DNA from: Paramecium sonneborni
Taxonomy: Eukaryota; Ciliophora; Oligohymenophorea; Peniculida; Parameciidae
Length of the DNA: 64,000 nt
Direction of reading: 5' to 3'
Assembly: GCA_905182985.1 (NCBI GenBank)
Contig: CAJJDN010000148.1
Span: 124,001-188,000 of the forward strand
The position numbers were made by a program, and so were the translations under genes. The notes below the pieces were generated by a model, which was not told the origin of the DNA, searched no databases, and saw nothing but the letters and a program-made list of their open reading frames with translations. This document shows positions 52,498 to 61,800 of this stretch, piece by piece (the first letter of the stretch is position 1; each line of letters opens with the position of its first letter).

Positions 52498-52836
52498 ATG
52501 GAATTTTATTATTGGATTGTTATTATTGTTTGTGTATTTGGGGGGGTAGGTTTAGTTGTATATTTATGTTTACGTAATAGAAATTCACAAAATGATTCTC
52601 CACAGAAACTATTAAATTAAAATCTTTAATAGAGTAATAACAATAAATTAAAAGAATAAAAGCCAGATAATAATCGAAATATTTAAAATTGGAGAGATAA
52701 TTCTCCATATTAATCAAATAAAGAGTTAGATCAAAAAATAATAAACAAACTCGGTAAGAATGTGGGTGTGCGTAATTATTCTAATAAAAGCTAAGATGAA
52801 TAAAAATGTTAAAGTAACAAATATAAATCTGATTGA
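52498..52836 (+). CDS. Small TM-anchored Asn/Gln-rich protein; partial duplicate of the poly-otubain N-terminus
   Basis: Seen: 112 residues, single exon. A signal-anchor helix IVIIVCVFGGVGLVVYLCLR right after MEFYYW (a 7-G run lies in this helix), then a hydrophilic Asn/Gln/Lys/Asp tail: QKLLNQNLQQSNNNKLKEQ, KPDNNRNIQNWRDNSPYQSN, NKSQDEQKC, ending TGA. The tail is nearly identical at DNA level to the minus-strand sequence at about 63.85-64.0 kb, which is the N-terminal part of the poly-otubain gene. Inference: a truncated paralogue or a stand-alone duplicate of that N-terminal membrane anchor. Confidence 0.65.
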
Positions 52837-53177
52837 TAATTATGAAATAAAATCAATAATATCTTACTAAAGCTTTTTATAAATTAATTCTAAAATATCT
52901 TTAATTAATTCTTCTCATTATATAAAACACGCAACTGTAGTGAAATTTTAACTTATAAAAATCTTTCATTATTACAGATAAATGGCATAAATAATAAAAT
53001 TCATTGCTTTAATGAATTGAGTCAAAAAAACTTACATATCATAAAAATTAGATTACAATATTAGATCAATATCAAAAAGAGCGTTCTTATATAGGAATAA
53101 TACATATAATTTATAGGATGATTATTAACATTAATGAATAAGAATTTAATTTTTCATCTTATCATATTAAAGTAATT
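52837..53177. other. Intergenic, no gene seen
   Basis: AT-rich spacer between two small TM-anchored genes on the plus strand. Confidence 0.45.
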
Positions 53178-53576
53178 ATGATTAATATTTTAAAGAAAAT
53201 TTTTGATCGAAAAGTTTTTATTGGAATTAGTATTGGATTTATTATTGGATTTGGGATTCCTTTTTATCATATTAAGCATATTAAGAATCCCAAAATAAAA
53301 AAACTTTAGGATAATGTGTCATAACTACAATTGAGGAATAAGGATAATGAAGTATTAATAAAAGCTCAATAGAATAAAATACATGATTATGAGCTAATAA
53401 AAAAGGATATGAGTGAGGTTAAAGAAGAATTAGAATAAAATTCTATAACTTAGACAAATATATTAGTTTAAAGTCTTAAAGATAATGTGAAAAATATGAA
53501 AGGTCATCTTAACCTTTTTAATAATGTAGTTATAGAATTAGAGAATCAAGTATAATAACTAGAAAACTAACTTTGA
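53178..53576 (+). CDS. Signal-anchor coiled-coil protein, 132 residues
   Basis: Seen: a single exon, MINILKKIFDRKVFIGISIG followed by FIIGFGIPFYHIK as one TM helix. Then about 95 residues of heptad-rich charged sequence (KKLQDNVSQLQLRNKDNEVL, IHDYELIKKDMSEVKEELEQ, IELENQVQQLENQL), a long coiled coil to the end. No family recognised. It follows another small signal-anchor gene on the same strand. Inference: membrane-tethered oligomer or tether. Confidence 0.6.
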
Positions 53577-53632
53577 TATTATAATCTAATAAATCTAATA
53601 TGGAATTTTAAAGATAATATACTATTAAATTA

Positions 53633-55343
53633 TCATTTTCTATATTTATTTGTTTTTCTCTAAGCAGCGCTAACTTATGCAGTAGAAGCTCCACTAGATT
53701 TAAAAGTGTTTACAGTTTCATTTCCTGCATTACCTCCTTGAGTTCTACTGTGAATTTATTTCTTTTTTTTCCATTCTTTTCTTTCATATTTAGGTAGCCA
53801 TCTTTCTGGATTTGGTAATGGGCCAGGATTAGTTTTATCAAAATTTTTTGGGTATCTAATTCTCTTCTTCTTTTTCTTTTAAATTTTTTTAACTTAGACT
53901 TCAACTTTCTTTGATAAACCAATATTCTTTTCTAAGTTTTCAATCTCATTCATATCAGTTATGCCATCAAATTATAAAGAATCTACAAATTTTGCTCCTT
54001 AGACAAATTATCCTTTTTCAATACATAATAAAGCAAGTTGACTTTTGATTTATTAATCATCTGTATAGTATTATAAAGCTTAATCAAGATTTCCTCGTTT
54101 AATATAGTAATTGCATACTAAAGACTTGTGATATTAAGCAATTAATTAAATTTATTTTTAATATAGAGTATCATCAGGTAATTTTAGAATATGAGCCAAA
54201 ATAAAAGTACTTAACACTTTATTCTGATTCCAATTTTTTACATCACATAATTCAATTACTTTATTTGTATTATCATTATTAGTAGCAAATATAAGATATT
54301 ATTGTACATCCTCAATAGGTTATTCCCATTTTAATCTGTTGATAGCGATCTAAAGAGATAAAGGTAATCCTTATTCTTTAGTTGGTCTATTCTTAATAAT
54401 TTATAAAATTGATTTATTAATTTTTAAGATATGGAGTTATTGAGGTGTAAATTTATAATCTAATGATAATGCTTCTTCAACTCTTTTTAATGAATCATGA
54501 TGTGGATGAGTAAATTCTTAAAATACTGCCAAGTTATTTAATAGTACTGCTTACTCAGATGTCTTCTCTAAAAGTTCATATCTAGAAATTAACATATTAA
54601 TATTACTGTTTAACTTTGTTTTTATAATCTCCGGGATTAATAACATCTAAAAGTAATTGAGCTAAAAATAAATCTTCATCTTATTCATTCTCTACTTTGA
54701 CCATGTTTTCAAATCTGATTGTAAGTTCCTTAGCTGTTTTCAGACTATGTTTTATATTAAATATAAAATTTACTCATTCAATTAAAAATTAAGCAGTGCA
54801 TGATTAAGTAACAACTCTCTAGCATATTAATTTTTATTCTTTCTTATGAATTCAAGAATCTACTAATTTACTTATTTCATTTGATTTTAATCATTTTATT
54901 GAATTGCTGCATTCGCAATATTTGTTAAAATATCTTGTTAGTCATTTTGGAATTTATTCTTTAAAATAGATAATTTTTGATACCTCTTTAAGTAATTTTT
55001 AAAATACTTAAATAGCTTGTTCAAATTCTCCTAACTTCAAATAAGCTTATCCCATTAAAAGTTGATCTTCAGGTACATTTTTTCTACATTCTGATACAAC
55101 CTGTTGATATTATCCTTCAGCATAGTAGAGGTACAATCTTGTAAAAGGATATTATTAATGATCTTTAAGTCCTTTTAAAAGTAATGATGCTTCTTAATAA
55201 TTCTTATTATTTATTAACAAGATTGCTTTTGTCAATAAGATGTTTGGTGATTATTCACATTGATTTGCTACTTCTAACAATTAAGCAGGTGATCCTGTGT
55301 GTAATTCTTCGATTAACCTTTGTATTGGTGTTCTTTGGTCCAT
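53633..55343 (-). CDS. SRP72: Signal recognition particle subunit SRP72
   Basis: Seen: start MDQRTPIQRLIEELH, then TPR-type helices (LTKAILLINNKNYQEASLLL, LYLYYAEGQYQQVVSECRK, LLMGQAYLKLGEFEQAIQVF, LISRYELLEKTSEQAVLLNN, RGNLDQALQYYTDDQQIKSQ). Then the diagnostic SRP72 C-terminal box KKKKRIRYPKNFDKTNPGP, PNPERWLPKYERKEWKKK and a Thr/Ser/Ala-rich basic tail. Known: the TPR part holds SRP68 and the C-terminal box binds 7SL RNA in the SRP that targets nascent secretory proteins to the ER. Its start lies 35 bp from the divergent start of the next gene. Confidence 0.9.
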
Positions 55344-55378
55344 AAACACGTGTTTACGAATATTAAATATTAAATTTT

Positions 55379-56324
55379 ATGGGAGAAGAATTAATTTTGA
55401 AAATTGTAGATGTTAATCCATAAACTTCAATTAATGATATTGGTAATATCATCAAGGCAAGTGGAGAATGGTACACTAAAGATGCAGAAGCAAAAATCAC
55501 TATAGATTTTGGGAATGCTGTGATTTCTCAAATATCTATATGTATTTCAATTTAATTAACATAGAGAATTTTAATGCAGATGAAGTTAGTATACAATTAA
55601 AAGGAGATGACAATAATGAACTTTATTATGACAAAATAATTTGGAAAAAGGATATTCAATGGAATAAAACTTAAAATGTAGACATTAATGAAGTCTCCTA
55701 AGAAATATTCAATTAAATGATTATATAAGTCTTGAATTACACTTAAAAAGAATACAAGGGATTGAAAAGAATTAGGGTTTATGGAATTTAAGATGAATAA
55801 CTTTATAATCAAAGGAAGAAAAATATTAAGTCTTTAAAAAAGTAATCTAAAGATAAACAGAAAAAATAGGAAATAGATACTTCAACAAAAAATAAAAGTG
55901 AACAAAAGGATACTAATATAAATCAAATTAAAGTAGATGGATCATCTAATAAAAAAAATAATAAATGGGAATTATACAATAAATCCAACAATCAATCCAA
56001 TAAAGAATAAGTCTTTAATGATCCAAGAGAAAAATTGAGAAATATTCATAAAAGTCCATCTCCGATTAGAGAAGAAATTCATTAATTTAACTAAAATTCT
56101 GTTCAAAACTCTAAATCCTCTGATATATTTGAAAAACTTGGGTAAAACATTAATGAAATAAATATGATTAGATACAACTTTAATTAAATTGATAAACAAT
56201 TTTTAGAACTACATTAACAATGTAATTCTTAAATTTTTTATTTTATTTAGTACAAAAGAGCTTAGGTATTGGAAAAGACAAGTTTCTAAATTAAACTAAT
56301 TTCGAAATCCATTGGCTCAAATGA
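55379..56324 (+). CDS. Protein with XRCC1-N/discoidin-like beta-sandwich and charged tail
   Basis: Seen: introns of 23 and 29 nt leave 894 nt, 297 residues. The first about 140 residues (MGEELILKIVDVNPQTSIND, GEWYTKDAEAKITIDFGNAV, EVSIQLKGDDNNELYYDKII, KEYKGLKRIRVYGIQD) follow the strand order and the RVYG/RMFG end of XRCC1 N-terminal or galactose-binding-like domains. The remainder is Lys/Ser/Asn-rich and disordered, ending with a short coiled segment IDKQFLELHQQLQKSLGIG. Known: XRCC1-N binds DNA polymerase beta at nicks. Here the match is by pattern only. Inference: nuclear or DNA-repair protein; a ciliary beta-sandwich protein is an alternative. Confidence 0.5.
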
Positions 56325-56378
56325 ACTGTAAAAATTAATTCTTATTTTATTATTTTAAGTAATTTATATTAGATTTTT

Positions 56379-57178
56379 TCATACTCCTAATTCATTGAAA
56401 GCTTTGACAGATTTAAAAAGTTAAGATACTTCATTAACTCTGGTAAATTCTATGCAAAATGCTTGCAGCTTCTGTAATATAAAAACCTTACTTCTGTTAG
56501 AAGATCTTTGATAGCTATTGCTTTTGTTTTTAAAAAGTGTCGAATAAATATACTGACATATTTAACTATTTTGGTTTATGTTTATTTTTCCTATATGATT
56601 TTATAATATTATATACTTTTATATTATTACAATATTATATACAATAATGCACGTAATATGTTAGGAAATCAGGAGGTATTTTCATTTAATAATTTATCAT
56701 AGCAATTAATTCAATCGTAGCAGGAGTAACATCAATAGTAATAAAAACATCCAAATAACTTAAATAATTAAATGTTTTACTCTTAGAAATCTTAAGATTT
56801 CACATTTTTCTATAAGAAAAAGAGGACTATATTTGCATTATTTTCTATAATATCTGGTAATCTTGATGTTGTAAATCCACAATTCTTTAATAAATATTCA
56901 TCGTTTTCTAAAAAGTCTTAAATCAACTATAGTAAAGATTTTTTTTGTACCTTGTATTCTTAATCACTAACTTAAGTGCGACAAGCTTTCTATATAATTT
57001 CCTTTACCTAACTCAATTTATCACTATTTATTTAAAGTGTATAATTCCATTATAAATTATTAAGCATGCTAATCTCATTCCAATACAATCTACTCCCATT
57101 TAGAAGTGATGGAATAGGTCTCAAATGATCTATTTAAAATTATTCAGAATCTAAGTTGAGTTTCTTGATTTTATCCAT
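56379..57178 (-). CDS. CNOT11: CCR4-NOT complex subunit CNOT11
   Basis: Seen: MDKIKKLNLDSEQFQIDHLR, RPIPSLLNGSRLYWNEIS, then LENDEYLLKNCGFTTSRLPD, IIENNANIVLFFLQ, DVTPATIELIAMINY, IPPDFLTYYVHYCI and KIVKYVSIFIRHFLKTKAIA, ending with LQAFCIEFTRVNEVSQLFKS. The order ..GLTPxxLPDLVENNP.., LPPEFIHLYIxNCI.. and EVQAFCIEFSRIREA..LF is the CNOT11 (DUF2363) signature. At least three mini-introns. Known: CNOT11 with CNOT10 docks on CNOT1 and helps recruit deadenylation substrates. Inference: cytoplasmic mRNA decay. Confidence 0.88.
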
Positions 57179-57227
57179 TAGAAAAAATATTCAAATATTT
57201 TAATAATAAAATATACATATATATTCA

Positions 57228-58441
57228 TCAAGGTATGTATGATTATTCTATAGAAACATTTGGAAAGTTGCCAATACTAACATTTAAATTTGAGACTAGA
57301 TTCCAACCATCTAAATTAATTCTTGGTAGCATTTATAATTCTTAAATATGTATTGGGATTTAACAAATCACAGGTACTGAAAGCCAAGTTAAAAATGAAT
57401 CCTTATATTAAAAATAATTTAATTACAACTATTGCTTCTAATTAAAAAAAATATTAATTTTTAATAGTATTAGTCTTCAAAGATGCTTTTAATTCTTTTG
57501 GTAATTCTAAAATAGAAAGAATTCTATCTTTGTTTTATCCTGCTGAAAGACCATTCCATTATTAAGACACAACTACTAAATCTTCAATAATTCTTTCGAC
57601 TTCATCATTGTCAATGAAAATCAATTTATTTATTACTCTTGCTTCTATCCTATTAATAGGTCTCTAAGAACGAGTGTTATCAACAGAGTATTCAACTGTT
57701 ATTCTATCTCCAGGTGTAAATTTATTTGTTTTCAATTTCACCGATAATTCAACAGCTCCACTATTTAAACAAAGAAAATGAACTATATTTCCCTCTAATT
57801 ATCTAAATTATTCAGTTTCTTTAAATCTACTATTGAGATAGACATCAGTACTCTCAGTCATTATTGTTCTAGCTTCTTCTGGAGAATCAATTTTTAAAGT
57901 CACCATATAACCACATTTTCCTTATTTTTGACCTATTACAATTTTAAATTATTTATACCATCATTACTTTTGTATTAAAAACTAGAAGGCATATTGAATT
58001 AGGTTGGAATATTGAAATTAAATTTATAGTCTCCAGCTTTAACACTACCATTATAAAGTTCTTAGGTATATATAAAAGAGTCATGTGTTCCATAATACCT
58101 AAAAATTCGATATAATAGGTTTCCATTTAACTCATATTTCTTTTATGCATATTTTTGTTAACCAATTGGAGAATCCAGAGTAATTTATACAGACTATTTC
58201 TTCTCTATTAGCTTCTCAGGTATCATCTAAGGGTTACTTTCATCATACGGAATCTAATTTTTATTTTGTTAACGTTTACTTGTTTCTTTTCTAAAACCTT
58301 TGAATATTCTTTTGTTTAGAAAGTCAAAACAATTTAAACTTTAGGCATATCTAAAGGAATTCTAACATAGCAAAATCCTGTAATTTATTCTCCAGCAAGA
58401 GTGACGGCATCATTAAATTAAAATAAAATTGGTTTGCTCAT
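57228..58441 (-). CDS. Arrestin-fold protein
   Basis: Seen: MSKPILFQFNDAVTLAGEQI, TGFCYVRIPLDMPKVQIVL (arrestin N-domain strands), later KCGYMVTLKIDSPEEARTIM, then LNSGAVELSVKLKTNKFTPG and DRITVEYSVDNTRSQRPINR, the start of the arrestin C-domain. Then VINKLIFIDNDEVERIIEDL, and an ending IQELQMLPRINLDGWNLVSN and YIP before TGA. Introns are only partly placed. Known: alpha-arrestins link membrane cargo to ubiquitin ligases or trafficking. Inference: endocytic adaptor. The nearby otubain-type genes are also ubiquitin-related, but that may be coincidence. Confidence 0.7.
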
Positions 58442-58847
58442 TAGAAATATAATTATTTCTTAGATACAATTAATCGAGTTTTTAATTGAGTTCTCTCGCA
58501 GCAAATAAAAAACATCATTAAATTTACCACATCAAATTAAATATTATATCATTTGTAACTTTTTTCTTAATTCTCTAATTTTTTTCTATTTTTTAAAATC
58601 TAATACTATAAATAATATTTTAAGTAATCAATAAAATGGGCTTCTATTTATAAAAATATCCATAAATGATACTTGCTTATAATATTGTTTTTTTAAATGT
58701 GATGAAAAACATAATAATAATATAATACATATTAATGTAGTATCGATTACAAATAAACAATTGGATAAAGATTAAGAAATCTTGAATAACAATTTTTAAA
58801 TAATTAAAAAGTCATTATTATAATTATTTCTATTTGTTTCAGATACT
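58442..58847. other. Intergenic between arrestin-like and poly-otubain genes
   Basis: AT-rich spacer between two minus-strand genes (3' side of poly-otubain, 5' side of arrestin-like). No gene seen. Confidence 0.45.
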
Positions 58848-61800
58848 TCATATTTCTTGGCGATTTTCTACATTAGTATAATTCTTTAATTTAAATTGAT
58901 AAAATACCTCCTATGTATTTTTAATTTAATTATTATTATAATTATTTTCTTTTATCAAATAACCAATATTATAATGACCAGGTTTAATTAATAATATAAT
59001 TTTATTATTCTCTTCATTTCCATATTTATTAAACATAATCGAATCTTTATTTTCAATTAATAATAATTAAACAAGTCTAGAATTTTATATTAAATAATTA
59101 CATATTTAATTGTTTAGCTAATTCTGCAATAACAACTTCATTGGAATTGCATTCTTCTTCCCAATTTAATAGATTTACTCTATCATAAACAGCATCTTTG
59201 TTTTCACTAAAATCAACAACCTAATTTGAATAATTTCTAAAAAATATAGTTGATAATCCATATAAACATCCATCAACTTCTTCTGATTAATATTAATATG
59301 CAGAAAATTAAGTATGAAATTACTCGAATCTTTAATTTAAATCTTCAATTTTTTTTAATTCAATCAATCTGTTTATCAATGCAAATAAAAGCTCCTGCTC
59401 TATTTATTTATCATCAATTTTAAAATATTTGCCAGTAACAAATATTTTCATTGGTAATTAGATTTATTTAATTTTTTCCATAAATTGTTAGAATTAATTA
59501 TAAGAATACTCAAATAATAAAATTGATAAGAATTAATATCCAAAAGCAGTATAGAAACAATTTCCATCTCCTCTTACCTCTCTAAATTTATTACAATATT
59601 ATCCTAACTTTTTGCTTCCTGCTAAACTCAAATTATAATTCTTTTTTAATCCAGATTAATCCTATTTTTATCTTACATAGTATTTAAATTAATCTTCTAT
59701 TTACCTTTATTGAGAACTTATTTCATAAAGTTCATAAATAATTTTTCTAATACTAGATGGAAAAGGAGTAATGGGTGGGGGAGGATTAGGTTTAGGTGAT
59801 ATTTTTGAATGAATGACAATACTATCTGGTTTACACCCTTTTTAATCAAGTCTCAATTATTGTACTTTTTCTTGTTTATATTCTTATTCAGAAGTATTTT
59901 GTTTAATTTCATCTAAATATTGATTTAAATGCTTTTCTTTTGAATAAGTAGGCTTTTATAATTAAATTTCATTACCAATGTTTCTTCTATTTATATTTAT
60001 TGAAATGATATTTCTTAAGCTTATTAATTATCTTATATAAGATATCCTATATTATAATGACCAGGTTTAATTAATAATATAATTTTATTATTCTCTTCAT
60101 TTCCATATTTATTAAACATAATCGAATCTTTATTTTCAATTAATAATAATTAAACAAGTCTAGAATTTTATATTAAATAATTACATATTTAATTGTTTAG
60201 CTAATTCTGCAATAACAACTTCATTGGAATTGCATTCTTCTTCCCAATTTAATAGATTTACTCTATCATAAACAGCATCTTTGTTTTCACTAAAATCAAC
60301 AACCTAATTTGAATAATTTCTAAAAAATATAGTTGATAATCCATATAAACATCCATCAACTTCTTCTGATTAATATTAATATGCAGAAAATTAAGTATGA
60401 AATTACTCGAATCTTTAATTTAAATCTTCAATTTTTTTTAATTCAATCAATCTGTTTATCAATGCAAATAAAAGCTCCTGCTCTATTTATTTATCATCAA
60501 TTTTAAAATATTTGCCAGTAACAAATATTTTCATTGGTAATTAGATTTATTTAATTTTTTCCATAAATTGTTAGAATTAATTATAAGAATACTCAAATAA
60601 TAAAATTGATAAGAATTAATATCCAAAAGCAGTATAGAAACAATTTCCATCTCCTCTTACCTCTCTAAATTTATTACAATATTATCCTAACTTTTTGCTT
60701 CCTGCTAAACTCAAATTATAATTCTTTTTTAATCCAGATTAATCCTATTTTTATCTTACATAGTATTTAAATTAATCTTCTATTTACCTTTATTGAGAAC
60801 TTATTTCATAAAGTTCATAAATAATTTTTCTAATACTAGATGGAAAAGGAGTAATGGGTGGGGGAGGATTAGGTTTAGGTGATATTTTTGAATGAATGAC
60901 AATACTATCTGGTTTACACCCTTTTTAATCAAGTCTCAATTATTGTACTTTTTCTTGTTTATATTCTTATTCAGAAGTATTTTGTTTAATTTCATCTAAA
61001 TATTGATTTAAATGCTTTTCTTTTGAATAAGTAGGCTTTTATAATTAAATTTCATTACCAATGTTTCTTCTATTTATATTTATTGAAATGATATTTCTTA
61101 AGCTTATTAATTATCTTATATAAGATATCCTATATTATAATGACCAGGTTTAATTAATAATATAATTTTATTATTCTCTTCATTTCCATATTTATTAAAC
61201 ATAATCGAATCTTTATTTTCAATTAATAATAATTAAACAAGTCTAGAATTTTATATTAAATAATTACATATTTAATTGTTTAGCTAATTCTGCAATAACA
61301 ACTTCATTGGAATTGCATTCTTCTTCCCAATTTAATAGATTTACTCTATCATAAACAGCATCTTTGTTTTCACTAAAATCAACAACCTAATTTGAATAAT
61401 TTCTAAAAAATATAGTTGATAATCCATATAAACATCCATCAACTTCTTCTGATTAATATTAATATGCAGAAAATTAAGTATGAAATTACTCGAATCTTTA
61501 ATTTAAATCTTCAATTTTTTTTAATTCAATCAATCTGTTTATCAATGCAAATAAAAGCTCCTGCTCTATTTATTTATCATCAATTTTAAAATATTTGCCA
61601 GTAACAAATATTTTCATTGGTAATTAGATTTATTTAATTTTTTCCATAAATTGTTAGAATTAATTATAAGAATACTCAAATAATAAAATTGATAAGAATT
61701 AATATCCAAAAGCAGTATAGAAACAATTTCCATCTCCTCTTACCTCTCTAAATTTATTACAATATTATCCTAACTTTTTGCTTCCTGCTAAACTCAAATT

